Origin: Sneathiella sedimenti
GTDB taxonomy: Bacteria; Pseudomonadota; Alphaproteobacteria; Sneathiellales; Sneathiellaceae
Length of the DNA stretch: 64,000 bases
Assembly (NCBI RefSeq): GCF_017313765.1
Contig: NZ_JAFLNC010000002.1
Location: 186,001 to 250,000, forward strand
Direction: 5' to 3'
In this document: positions 52,084-60,404 of the stretch, piece by piece
Layout of the letters: every line of letters starts with the position of its first letter
Position numbering within the stretch: the stretch's first letter is position 1
Program-made: the position numbers and the translations under genes
The notes under the pieces: model-generated
What the model saw: only the letters and a program-made list of their open reading frames with translations
What the model was told of the DNA's origin: nothing
Database searches by the model: none

Positions 52084-52953
52084 ATGAGCGGACGAATGGA
52101 AAGTGCGACCCCGAAACCAGATGCCGAAGATAATATTGCCAGCGAACAACCTTCCGCTTCCTGGTTAGGCAAGCGGTGGTCGCAACTCGTTTCCAATCTG
52201 CCGAGATATTCCGTTGTCGTGTTTGTCCATATCCTCGTTATCGTGCTTTGGTATGCGGTAACGGCAACCGGCCTTGTTCATAAACTGATATTGCCGTCGC
52301 CGGGCGAAACCTTGTCGACCCTCACCCAACCGCAATATCAATGGATGGAAAATACGTTCGTCACCGCGTGGGAGATCGTGGCGGGTTATTGTTTGGCGGT
52401 GGTTGTTGGTGTCTTGCTCGCCCTGATGTTTTCCTGGTTCCGTAGTCTGCAGACAACATTATTTCCCTTGTTCGTGACCTTCAGCATGATCCCGAAAATC
52501 GCCTTGGGTCCGCTTCTGATCGTCTGGTTCGGTTATGGGATTGGAACGAACATATTCTTCGCGTTCATCTTATCATTCTTCCCGATCCTGATAACATCGG
52601 GGCGGGGTCTGCGGGAGGTGGAGCCGGATCTTCTCGATCTGGTTCGGGCGCTTAAGGGAACGCGCTGGCAGATTTTCCGGAAAATCCAGCTGCCGGGCGC
52701 TATGCCGTATATTTTCTCGTCCATGAAGGTGGGCGCTATCCTGGCGCTCGCCGGCGCTATCGTGGGTGAATTTGTAGCTTCTAGTCAGGGTCTTGGCTAT
52801 TTGATGATTCAGGTTCAGTCGACGCTCGATACAGCGGCCATGTTCATGGCGGTGATATTGTTGAGTGTATTGGGGATTGGTCTTTTCGGGCTGGTTACCC
52901 TGCTTGAGTATATTTTTGTGCCAAGTGATGCCCGTCTGGACAATAAGACTTAA
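52084..52953 (+). CDS. ABC transporter permease (SsuC/ThiX-like)
   Basis: This 289-aa inner-membrane protein has about six helices and the BPD_transp_1 motifs LILPSPGETLSTL, FVTAWEIVAGYCLAVVVGVLLALMFSW and the cytoplasmic EAA loop DLLDLVRALKGTRWQIFRKIQLPGAMPYIFSSMKVGAILALAGAIVGEFVAS. It matches the permeases that pair with NMT1/THI5-like binding proteins. The gene is directly downstream of the TetR-type operator B. The operon continues with an amidase, a GNAT protein and the ATPase. Confidence 0.92.
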   Translation: MSGRMESATPKPDAEDNIASEQPSASWLGKRWSQLVSNLPRYSVVVFVHILVIVLWYAVTATGLVHKLILPSPGETLSTLTQPQYQWMENTFVTAWEIVAGYCLAVVVGVLLALMFSWFRSLQTTLFPLFVTFSMIPKIALGPLLIVWFGYGIGTNIFFAFILSFFPILITSGRGLREVEPDLLDLVRALKGTRWQIFRKIQLPGAMPYIFSSMKVGAILALAGAIVGEFVASSQGLGYLMIQVQSTLDTAAMFMAVILLSVLGIGLFGLVTLLEYIFVPSDARLDNKT

Positions 52954-53042
52954 GGCCTGGGCGGCTAGTAAGTGTTCGCCGAAAAAGATGCCGGAGTTTG
53001 CAAAATGGGACGTAAAAAATTACCTGGGCAAAGGATCGGTGA

Positions 53043-54443
53043 ATGACCGAAGAACTCGCCTTTAAATCCGCGCAAAGCCTTTCACGCTCATTTCGTTCTG
53101 GTGAGCTTTCGCCGATTGAGGTCGTGGAGAATCTTTTCTCTCGGATTGAAATGCTGGAGCCGATCCTCAACGCTTTTTGTGTGCTTGATCGGGATGCGGC
53201 AATGACAGCCGCCCGGGCTTCGGAGAAAAGATGGGCGATGGGCCGGCCATTAAGCCCCCTTGATGGAATTCCGGTCTCCGTAAAGGACATTATCCTCACC
53301 AAGGGGTGGCCGACCCTGCGGGGGTCTCTGACAATCGACCCGGATCAGGCCTGGGATGTCGATGGTCCGGCCGTAGCGCGCCTGCGTGAAGCCGGCGCGG
53401 TTATATTCGGCAAGACAACGACGCCTGAGTTTGCGTCCAAGCCGGTCACGAATAGCGCCTTGACCGGCATTACGCGAAACCCCTGGAATCCTGCTCTTAC
53501 CCCGGGCGGATCGAGTGGTGGCGCGGCGGCGGCGGTGGCGTCCGGTCTGGGGCCGCTGGCGCTCGCCACGGATGCGGGGGGATCGATCAGGATACCGGCC
53601 AGCCTTTGTGGCGTGTTCGGCCATAAACCCAGTGGCGGCCGTGTACCGATGTTTCCGCCGACCCCTTACGCAAGTCTTGCCGGGTTCGGCCCGATTACGC
53701 GTACTGTCGGTGATGCGGCAATGATGTTGAGTGTGATTTCCCGTCCTGACCCCAGGGATTTCGGCAGCTTGCCCTATGACCCGGTTACCTATGAGGTTGA
53801 ACTTGAACGCGCTGATCTTTCGACACTGAGAATTGCCTATAGCCCTACATTGGGCTACGCAAATGTGGATGCGGAAGTGGAAGGCGTCGTCCGAAAGGCA
53901 GTCGGTCTGCTTAAAGATGCCGGCACCCGGGTTGACGAGATTGACAAGGTCATGAACAGCCCGATCGAGTTGCTGGAGCGCCTGAAAAGAGGGTTCGCCG
54001 ATTACGCCTTTCGTCATCTGGGGCCGGAGAAACTGGCAATGGTCGATCCGCAAATTGCCGCGGAGATTGAGGCGGCGCGGGGTGCAGATCTTGCTGAGCA
54101 TTTTGACGCGGAAATGGAGCGTGCGGAACTGCATCGGCAAATGGCGGAATTTCACCAGACCTATGACATATTACTCTCTCCTGCTATTTCCGCTCAGGCT
54201 TTTCCCGCAGAATTGGATGCTCCAGAGGGTAGCGGTCGGTATGGCTGGATACCTTTTACGTCGCCCTTCAACTTGACGCGGCAGCCTGCTGCTTCAATCC
54301 CGTGCGGCTTTTCTGCGACGGGAATGCCGATCGGGATGCAGATTGTCGGACCGCAGTTTGCAGACAAGACGGTTCTGCAGGCGGCGCGGTTGTTTGAGAA
54401 AATTTTACCCTGGGCTGAGTTCAGGCCAGGTTTTGGAAAGTGA
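53043..54443 (+). CDS. Amidase (amidase-signature family)
   Basis: This 466-aa hydrolase has the amidase-signature Ser-cisSer-Lys triad: Lys81 (PVSVKDI), Ser157 (TPGGSSGGAAA) and nucleophile Ser181 (DAGGSIRIPA). The region FGHKPSGGRVP and the tail ASIPCGFSATGMPIGMQIVGP are typical. It hydrolyses an amide (or carbamate) to acid and ammonia in the cytosol and is not GatA, since no GatB/C is nearby. It lies between the permease and ATPase genes of a THI5-like importer, so the imported compound is probably its substrate. The start at 53043 has a weak GG-rich site and follows the permease by 89 bp. Confidence 0.92.
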   Translation: MTEELAFKSAQSLSRSFRSGELSPIEVVENLFSRIEMLEPILNAFCVLDRDAAMTAARASEKRWAMGRPLSPLDGIPVSVKDIILTKGWPTLRGSLTIDPDQAWDVDGPAVARLREAGAVIFGKTTTPEFASKPVTNSALTGITRNPWNPALTPGGSSGGAAAAVASGLGPLALATDAGGSIRIPASLCGVFGHKPSGGRVPMFPPTPYASLAGFGPITRTVGDAAMMLSVISRPDPRDFGSLPYDPVTYEVELERADLSTLRIAYSPTLGYANVDAEVEGVVRKAVGLLKDAGTRVDEIDKVMNSPIELLERLKRGFADYAFRHLGPEKLAMVDPQIAAEIEAARGADLAEHFDAEMERAELHRQMAEFHQTYDILLSPAISAQAFPAELDAPEGSGRYGWIPFTSPFNLTRQPAASIPCGFSATGMPIGMQIVGPQFADKTVLQAARLFEKILPWAEFRPGFGK

Positions 54444-54479
54444 GATATTGAAACATGCAACTTGCAGTCAGGGTTCCCT

Positions 54480-55316
54480 ATGAATGATGTAGAGGCATTG
54501 CGGTTTGATACTTTGACTCCGGCGGACATGCAGGGTGTCTTTGCGTTGTCGGAAGAGGCTGGGTGGACGCAGGTGGCTGATGACTGGGCGCTGATGATGA
54601 AGCAGGGTTCCTGCATCGGTTATCGCGATCCGTCGGGTCGACCGATTGCATCTGGCGTCGCCTTGCCGATGGACGATCAAATCGGCTGGGTCAGTATGGT
54701 GCTGGTAACAAAAAGCTGGCAGCGAAAGGGGCTGGCGACAAAGATTGTTGAAAAATGCTGCGAATGGCTAGAGGGGCAGGGAATTATTCCCTTGCTCGAC
54801 GCTACCCCCGACGGCAGAACAGTCTATTCGCAGATGGGATTTCAGGATCAGCTTGCTATCACGCGGTGGCGAGTTGATACAGAAGTCCGTGGCAATGAAG
54901 CGTCGGTCGGCCCGGCACGAGCGGATGACCTGATCTGGATCGCCGACTATGACGAAGAAGTCTTTGGCGCGCGTCGAACACCTATACTCGGCGACCTGAT
55001 AATGCGTGGACCCGCCTATGCCGCTGACGGCAATGCTGGATTTTTGCTTGGACGAGAGGGGCGGGGCGTTACCCAAATTGGTCCTCTTTCTGCAGAGAGC
55101 CTGTCGATTGCAATTAACCTTCTGGATGCTGCATTAGCGTCCCTCTCAGGTGCCGTTACGATTGATGCGTTTGATGCGCAGGCCGAGTTCACGGATCACC
55201 TCGCCGCACGGGGGTTCAAGGCGCAGCGAAGTTTCACCCGGATGATACGCGGACCTGTCAGAATAATCGGAGATGCTTCGCGCGCGTTTGCTGCTGCAGG
55301 TCCGGAGCTTGGGTGA
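54480..55316 (+). CDS. GNAT-family N-acetyltransferase
   Basis: This 278-aa protein has a GNAT domain in the first half: DTLTPADMQGVFALSEEAGW, WVSMVLVTKSWQRKGLATKIVEKC (acetyl-CoA loop Q/R-x-x-G-x-A) and a second, less conserved half with GFLLGREGRGVTQIGPL, as in bacterial proteins of the DUF-tailed YobR-like GNAT group. I chose the ATG at 54480 because AGGG lies six bases upstream; an alternative TTG start is at 54462. It is co-transcribed with the amidase and ABC genes. It may acetylate an amine released by the amidase, which is inferred only. Confidence 0.83.
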   Translation: MNDVEALRFDTLTPADMQGVFALSEEAGWTQVADDWALMMKQGSCIGYRDPSGRPIASGVALPMDDQIGWVSMVLVTKSWQRKGLATKIVEKCCEWLEGQGIIPLLDATPDGRTVYSQMGFQDQLAITRWRVDTEVRGNEASVGPARADDLIWIADYDEEVFGARRTPILGDLIMRGPAYAADGNAGFLLGREGRGVTQIGPLSAESLSIAINLLDAALASLSGAVTIDAFDAQAEFTDHLAARGFKAQRSFTRMIRGPVRIIGDASRAFAAAGPELG

Positions 55317-55454
55317 GCCATGAAGGTTCTGAAGGGTAAAGTGATACTAGTTAAGCGAGGGAGTGGCGCTCTGGCCTGGGTGACTTCCTTCAACCTCCGC
55401 GCAGGGATATTTTCCCGCCAGTTATTGTAAATTCTTGAATTGAAAGCAGAAAGT

Positions 55455-56222
55455 ATGACAACGGATACGATAATTAACCTTTCCGGTATCAAGAAAATCT
55501 ACCGTACCAAGGAAAAGGAAACCATAGCCGTCTCCGACGTCAGTATGCAGATCAATACGGGTGACTTTATCTCTCTGGTCGGTCCGTCCGGTTGCGGTAA
55601 ATCGACGATCCTGAAGATCATTGCCGACCTCATTCCCGCAGAAGGCGGGTCAATAGAAATTGGCAATGCAAATCGGCAGATAGACCGAAGCCGGGATATT
55701 GGCATGGTGTTTCAGCAAGCCCTGCTCCTGAAGTGGCGAAAAATTATCGACAACGTTCTATTGCCCGCCGAAATTCTCGGGCTGCCGATGAAGGAGGCGC
55801 GGGGGCGAGCGAAAGATCTTCTCGAGATGGTCGGTCTCCGGGGGTTTGAAGATGTCTATCCTTACGAGCTGTCCGGCGGTATGCAGCAACGCGCGGCAAT
55901 TGCCCGATCTCTTGTGCATGATCCGGAAATTATTCTGATGGATGAACCGTTTGGTGCGCTTGATGCGCTCACTCGAGAGAAAATGAATACGGAACTTCAC
56001 CAGATTTGGCGAAAATCGGGCAAGACGGTGCTTTTTGTCACTCACAGTATTCAGGAGGCCGTATTTCTCGGAACCCATTGCGCGGTTCTAACAGCGGGGC
56101 CGGCACGAATGGCCTCCTATTTTCCGATCGAGCTTGCGGTGCCGCGTCAAATTGCAATTAAGACCGAGCCGGAATTCGGTGCCTATACCCGAAAAATTTA
56201 CGACCTGCTCGGTGTCGAATAG
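55455..56222 (+). CDS. ABC transporter ATPase (SsuB/ThiZ-like)
   Basis: This 255-aa ATPase has Walker A GPSGCGKST, Q-loop VFQQALLLKW, signature LSGGMQQRAAIARSL, Walker B IILMDEPFGALD and the switch His in FVTHSIQEA. It belongs to the nitrate/sulfonate/taurine family and should pair with the permease at 52084 and the binding protein at 50108. I chose the ATG at 55455; the open frame starts with a TTG at 55440 and neither start has a strong ribosome site. It lies about 140 bp after the GNAT gene on the same strand. Confidence 0.93.
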   Translation: MTTDTIINLSGIKKIYRTKEKETIAVSDVSMQINTGDFISLVGPSGCGKSTILKIIADLIPAEGGSIEIGNANRQIDRSRDIGMVFQQALLLKWRKIIDNVLLPAEILGLPMKEARGRAKDLLEMVGLRGFEDVYPYELSGGMQQRAAIARSLVHDPEIILMDEPFGALDALTREKMNTELHQIWRKSGKTVLFVTHSIQEAVFLGTHCAVLTAGPARMASYFPIELAVPRQIAIKTEPEFGAYTRKIYDLLGVE

Positions 56223-56237
56223 CCTCTCCATCTGCGG

Positions 56238-56402
56238 CTATTCTGCTTGTTTTATACAGCGTAGATTGGCTTTGACATAACGCTGGATGCCGTCCAGTAG
56301 CGGGCGGTACCGGCTGTTCGCCAGGAAAATCAGAGCTTGTGCCGAGTGGTTGTTTGCCGCAATCACGCGGTTTCCTGTGTCGATGACAAATACCTTCCCA
56401 GA
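56238..56402 (-). pseudogene. Possible remnant of a LuxR/PAS-type regulator
   Basis: Between a TAA on the minus strand at 56403-56405 and a TAG at 56238-56240 the frame reads GKVFVIDTGNRVIAANNHSAQ and onwards, with the pattern V-I-D-x-x-x-R-V-I-x-A-N seen in PAS-like domains preceding LuxR helix-turn-helix regions. There is no start codon, no upstream continuation and no DNA-binding part. It may be a decayed gene fragment or chance. Confidence 0.25.
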
Positions 56403-56520
56403 TTATATTTTCCCCAGCTGAAATGGCGGGAATGGGCATATGATTTACATAATCCCACTCTTTTTGCGCTTATTTAAGGGTGTAAATGGGCTGCCCATAT
56501 TTGGCGACAAAATTGCCTAA

Positions 56521-56538
56521 AATATTGTTGACAATATT
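56521..56538. promoter_or_regulatory. Perfect palindrome, candidate GntR (FadR-type) operator
   Basis: AATATTGT, TG, ACAATATT is a perfect 18-bp dyad. Its centre TTGT-TG-ACAA fits the T-N-G-T-N2-A-C-N-A pattern bound by FadR-subfamily GntR proteins. It contains TTGACA (56528-56533), a possible -35 box with a weak -10 TAACGT at 56551-56556, so binding would block transcription of the GntR gene 60 bp downstream. Confidence 0.6.
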
Positions 56539-56597
56539 ATCGGCAATGAATAACGTTCCTTCAACAGGGAAACAAAATCAGCAAAATTTGAAAATTT

Positions 56598-57296
56598 ATG
56601 ACGAAAAGAAATGTCACTAAACTAACGACGGTTACGTCCGGTCCTAAGTCCGGCGGTTCGGATACTGACAGGCTTGTCGATGAGTTGCGCCGACGTATCG
56701 TGACCAATCAAATGCCGCCCGGTTCACGCATTCGGGAAAATGAACTATCGGAAGAATTCGGCGTCTCCCGTTCCCGCGTTCGCGACGCGTTCGGAATTCT
56801 GGAAGAGCGGGGACTTATCGAGCGAATTCCGAATAAAGGCGCCGTCGTCATGCGCCTGGAAGCGGACAGTTTCCTCGAACTATTTGACGTTCGTGAGGTG
56901 CTGGAAGGGTTGATGGTGCGTCTAGCGACGCAAAATACCGAGCCTGAGTATTGGGATGACCTGATCAATCTATTCGGTGCGGATTTGGAAAAGGCTGTCG
57001 AGAATAATGATTTCAACGCCTATATGGCGGCGATTGCGCAGTTCCGCCAAACCTGCATCGAGGCAGCCGGTAGTGGCACCTTGCGCGGTTTGCTGGATGA
57101 CATTTATGACCGCGTTCTGAGTATGACACGCCGCCTGATGCTGGTGCCCGGACGTGCGAGCGAAGGGTTCCGGCAGCATCAGGGAATCCTCCGGGCCATG
57201 CAGGAAGGCGATGCGGAAAAGGCCGAGCGCCTCAAACGAGAGAATATTCGAAGCGCGCGTCAATGGTTCCTTAAATACAACGACTTCCTCCTCTAA
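56598..57296 (+). CDS. GntR-family (FCD) transcriptional regulator
   Basis: This 232-aa protein has a winged helix (DRLVDELRRRIVTNQMPPGSRIRENELSEEFGVSRSRVRDAFGILEERGLIERIPNKGAVVMRL) and a C-terminal FCD ligand domain (ELFDVREVLEGLMVRLATQN, then helices to RSARQWFLKYNDF). FCD regulators usually sense carboxylates or acyl-CoA-related metabolites. It lies 14 bp upstream of the CaiB gene on the same strand, so it is the local regulator of the carboxyltransferase/TAXI-TRAP operon. The perfect palindrome at 56521-56538 is its likely operator. Confidence 0.91.
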   Translation: MTKRNVTKLTTVTSGPKSGGSDTDRLVDELRRRIVTNQMPPGSRIRENELSEEFGVSRSRVRDAFGILEERGLIERIPNKGAVVMRLEADSFLELFDVREVLEGLMVRLATQNTEPEYWDDLINLFGADLEKAVENNDFNAYMAAIAQFRQTCIEAAGSGTLRGLLDDIYDRVLSMTRRLMLVPGRASEGFRQHQGILRAMQEGDAEKAERLKRENIRSARQWFLKYNDFLL

Positions 57297-57310
57297 CGAT
57301 AGATCTGAGT

Positions 57311-58603
57311 ATGACGGCCAAGAATAAAAACAAGAATGCCGGTGCCGGTCCTTTGAAGGGCATACGGGTCATAGAGTTGGGGTCGACCGTCGCCGGGCCA
57401 TTTTGTGCGCGCCTGATGGCGGACTTCGGCGCCGATGTTATCAAGGTTGAACAGCCGGAAGGAGACGCGGTCCGGTCCATGGGCACACGACGCGACGGCC
57501 ATTCTCTGTATGGCGCATCGATCTTTCGCAACAAACGACTTGTATCCGTCAACATGCGGCAGGAAGAGGGACGCCAGCTCGTCCGGCAGCTCTGCCTTGG
57601 GGCGGATATTGTTGTGGAAAATTTCCGCCCCGGTACACTCGAGCGCTGGGGTCTTGGTTATGAAGATTTGTCTGAAAAGAACCCGGGATTGGTCCTGGTG
57701 CGTATCAGTGGTTTTGGACAGACCGGGCCCTATAGCAGCCGAAGCGGATACGGGGTAGTTGGTGAGGCGGTCAGTGGACTTAGGGAGATAACTGGCGATC
57801 CCGACAGACCACCACCTCGCGTAGCAACGTCTCTCACGGATTATATAACCGGCCTGTATGGGGCGTTCGGTGCGATGATGGCGCTGGTGGAGCGCAATCG
57901 TACCGGCCTTGGGCAGGTCGTGGATTCCGCCTTGTATGAATCCGCTTTCAGTTTCATGGAGCCTCATGTCCCCGCCTATCAGCAGATGGGAATCATTGCG
58001 CAGCGCGCCGGTTCCCGCCTGCCGGGAAATACACCAAACTCGATCTATCCTACGGGCGATAAGCGATTTGTCGTTATCGCGGCCGCGTCCGATCCTGTTT
58101 TCCGGCGGCTCGCAAGCGTTATCGGTAAACCGGGATTGGCGGAAGACCCGAAATTTGTGACCGCAGTCGCTCGTGCAGAAAATGAAGATGATTGTGATGG
58201 CTTCATCACAGAGTGGACCCGGTCCAAATCGGTCGAAGAAATAGAAACCGAACTGCTGGCCGCCAATGTTCCCGCCGCGCGTATCTACACGATGGAAGAT
58301 ATTTTCGACGATCCGCAATTTCAGGCGCGGGACATGCTTGTCGATGTAGAGGACCCGACGCTTGGGGATATCACGGTGGCAGGGGTGGTGCCGAAACTTT
58401 CGGGCACCCCGGGAGAGATTTGGCGGGCCGGCGCTCAATGCGGAGAGGATACCAATGAGGTACTCGCTAAAGAGCTCGGCCTTTCACCGGATCAAATCAG
58501 TCAACTTGAGAGCAGGTCGATAATAAAGGGTCTGCAAAAGGCGCATGGCCAGACAAAAAGCAAAAACAAGAACCTGAAACAGCCAGCCGGAGCGTCGAAA
58601 TGA
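57311..58603 (+). CDS. CaiB/BaiF-family (type III) CoA-transferase
   Basis: This 430-aa protein has the family III CoA-transferase layout: LKGIRVIELGSTVAGPFCARLMADFGADVIKVEQPEGD at the N-terminus, VVENFRPGTLERWGLGYEDL, and the catalytic Asp177 in ATSLTDYITGLYGAFGAMMAL. It moves CoA between carboxylic acids (as formyl-, carnitine- or succinyl-CoA transferases do), activating the imported acid without ATP. The C-terminal tail (about 410-430) is Lys/Gln-rich and unusual. Its last four bases overlap the start of the first carboxyltransferase gene (ATGA, 58600-58603). Confidence 0.92.
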   Translation: MTAKNKNKNAGAGPLKGIRVIELGSTVAGPFCARLMADFGADVIKVEQPEGDAVRSMGTRRDGHSLYGASIFRNKRLVSVNMRQEEGRQLVRQLCLGADIVVENFRPGTLERWGLGYEDLSEKNPGLVLVRISGFGQTGPYSSRSGYGVVGEAVSGLREITGDPDRPPPRVATSLTDYITGLYGAFGAMMALVERNRTGLGQVVDSALYESAFSFMEPHVPAYQQMGIIAQRAGSRLPGNTPNSIYPTGDKRFVVIAAASDPVFRRLASVIGKPGLAEDPKFVTAVARAENEDDCDGFITEWTRSKSVEEIETELLAANVPAARIYTMEDIFDDPQFQARDMLVDVEDPTLGDITVAGVVPKLSGTPGEIWRAGAQCGEDTNEVLAKELGLSPDQISQLESRSIIKGLQKAHGQTKSKNKNLKQPAGASK

Positions 58604-60159
58604 ACCAGAGTCAACTCCCTGAAACACTAGAGGAAAAGCTAGAGCAGCTGGGGCAGCGAGAAGAAACCGCACGTCAGATGGGCGGAAAAGACAAGATCGC
58701 CCGGCGGACGGCGGCGGGTATCATGAATGCGCGCAGCCGTATCGACGCGCTGCTTGACCCGGGAACCTTCTCGGAAACCGGATTGCTTGGCGTCTCCACT
58801 GTCTATGAAGAAGACCGTGATAAAACGCCGGCGGATGGCAAGGTGGCAGGGTTCGGTCTGATCGATAACAGGCGGGTGGGCGTTGTCTCCAACGATTTCA
58901 CCGTTAAGGGCGCGTCGTCCAGCATGACCAATATGAAGAAGATCGGACATGTAAAACGGACGGCAACGGATCGGGGATTTCCGCTCATTTTCCTCGGTGA
59001 ATCCTCAGGTGCGCGGATGCCGGACAATATGGGGTCTGAGGGTATGGGTACGATGCTCGGCAACGATCCGCATCAGTATGTCAGACATCGGGAAACACCC
59101 TGGGTGTCGGCTGTATTGGGACAGTGTTTTGGGTCGTCTGCCTGGTATTCCTGCCTCGCCGATTTCACGGTGATGCGGAAAGGAGCTGTGCTGGCGGTGG
59201 CAAGCCCGGCGCTCGCTTCTCTCGCCATCGGCCAGAAGGTCGCGCCCGAGGATTTGGGCGGTTGGAAGTTGCACAGCGAGGAAACCGGCCTCGTCGACCG
59301 GGTGGTGGAGACGGATGAAGAGGCACTTGCCGAAATACGTAAATTCCTCTCCTACATGCCGTCGCACAATGGTGAAACGCCACCGGTTGCCGAAGTGCAC
59401 GAGGGCAGTGATGAAGCCGCCGAGTATATAACGCAAATCCTGCCGGACAGCCGCAAGCGTGGGTACGACGTTCGCAAAATCATCAACTGCATTGTCGATC
59501 TGGAAAGCTTTTTCGAGTTCAAGCCTCGCTTCGGCCGCACGGCGGTTACGGGGCTTGCCCGCCTGGATGGCAGGGTGGTCGGGATGGTCGCCAACAATCC
59601 GTTGGCCAAGGCCGGCGCGCTGGACGTCTCCGGGTGCGAGAAGGTCACGCGTTTTCTCGTGATGTGCGACTCCTTTAATATTCCAATCATTAACCTGGTT
59701 GACACGCCCGGTTTCGTTATCGGCATTGAAGGAGAGAAGAAGAAAGCGCCCGGTAAGATCATGAACTTCATGACGGCCTTGCAGATGTGCACGGTGCCAA
59801 AACTCTCCGTCATCATGCGCAAAAGCTATGGCCAGGCGTATCTGAATATGGGGGGAGGCCGGAACTCGGATTCTGTTGCCGTCTGGCCGACCGCGGAAGT
59901 CAGCTTTATGGACCCGCAGTACGCAACGGAAGTCGTTACCTGGGGTAAGGATGCTAGCGACGAGGAGAAGAGTGCCATTCGCGAGGAAATGGAGCGTAAC
60001 AGCACTTACCTTGGACTCGCCCAGATATTCGCGGCCCAAAGTGTTATCGCCCCGCAGGATACGCGCAAATACCTCATCGAGGAGCTAAAGATTCAGCAGT
60101 TGCGACGCAGTGGCGGTATCGGCCGTCATAACATGGCCAGCTGGCCGACAACTTATTAA
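58600..60159 (+). CDS. Acyl-CoA carboxyltransferase subunit (propionyl-CoA carboxylase beta-like), 1
   Basis: This 519-aa protein spans both halves of the biotin-dependent carboxyltransferase fold. The N-half has RTAAGIMNARSRIDALLDPGTFSETG, VSNDFTVKGASSSMTNMKK and the first oxyanion site FLGESSGARMPDNMGSEG. The C-half has ARLDGRVVGMVANNPLAKAGALDV, DTPGFVIGIEGEKKKAPGK and YLNMGGGRNSDSVAVWPTAEVSFM. It transfers CO2 between biotin and an acyl-CoA. It is 23 bp upstream of a biotin carrier and is followed by a second, different carboxyltransferase. No biotin carboxylase is encoded in the operon as far as it can be seen. Confidence 0.93.
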   Translation: MNQSQLPETLEEKLEQLGQREETARQMGGKDKIARRTAAGIMNARSRIDALLDPGTFSETGLLGVSTVYEEDRDKTPADGKVAGFGLIDNRRVGVVSNDFTVKGASSSMTNMKKIGHVKRTATDRGFPLIFLGESSGARMPDNMGSEGMGTMLGNDPHQYVRHRETPWVSAVLGQCFGSSAWYSCLADFTVMRKGAVLAVASPALASLAIGQKVAPEDLGGWKLHSEETGLVDRVVETDEEALAEIRKFLSYMPSHNGETPPVAEVHEGSDEAAEYITQILPDSRKRGYDVRKIINCIVDLESFFEFKPRFGRTAVTGLARLDGRVVGMVANNPLAKAGALDVSGCEKVTRFLVMCDSFNIPIINLVDTPGFVIGIEGEKKKAPGKIMNFMTALQMCTVPKLSVIMRKSYGQAYLNMGGGRNSDSVAVWPTAEVSFMDPQYATEVVTWGKDASDEEKSAIREEMERNSTYLGLAQIFAAQSVIAPQDTRKYLIEELKIQQLRRSGGIGRHNMASWPTTY

Positions 60160-60182
60160 CCGCCGTATTTGGAGATGCGTAA

Positions 60183-60404
60183 ATGACAATAACGAATGTT
60201 GCTTCGGAAGTAATTGGGTCTGTCTGGAAGGTAGAGATGAACGTGGGGGACGCCGTCAAGGCCGGCGACACCATAATGATTTTGGAATCCATGAAAATGG
60301 AAATCCCGGTAGAAGCCCCGGTTGATGGCAAAATTACCGAATTCAAGGTGCAACCCGAGGATTCTGTCGATGAGGACCAGGTGCTATGCACAATCGAGAG
60401 TTAG
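60183..60404 (+). CDS. Biotin/lipoyl attachment domain protein (biotin carboxyl carrier)
   Basis: This 73-aa protein is a stand-alone biotinyl domain: TNVASEVIGSVWKVEMNVGDAVKAGDTIMILESMKMEIPVEAPVDGKITEF. The biotinylated Lys is Lys38 in the ESMKMEIP motif. Free-standing carriers of about 70-80 aa of this kind occur in acyl-CoA carboxylases, decarboxylases and transcarboxylase (1.3S subunit). It lies between two carboxyltransferase genes and its last 19 bases overlap the second. GGAGATGCGTAA precedes the ATG. Confidence 0.93.
   Translation: MTITNVASEVIGSVWKVEMNVGDAVKAGDTIMILESMKMEIPVEAPVDGKITEFKVQPEDSVDEDQVLCTIES

Larger units (their letters stand above)
56223..56597. other. 375-bp intergenic region before the GntR gene
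   Basis: No intact gene is visible. On the minus strand, 56238-56402 encodes a 53-codon open stretch that reads like a piece of a sensor-domain protein (listed as pseudogene). Near the right end lies a perfect palindrome at 56521-56538, a candidate FadR-type operator. Confidence 0.55.

Noticed and set aside
53250-54155. 301-codon open frame on the minus strand
   Set aside because: It is antisense to the amidase gene with its intact Ser-Ser-Lys triad.
57293-58438. 381-codon open frame on the minus strand
   Set aside because: It is the complement of the CaiB-type CoA-transferase gene, whose motifs and overlap with the next gene are convincing.
59005-60039. 344-codon open frame on the minus strand
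   Set aside because: It lies fully opposite carboxyltransferase 1 and has no domain signature; it arises from codon bias of the real gene.
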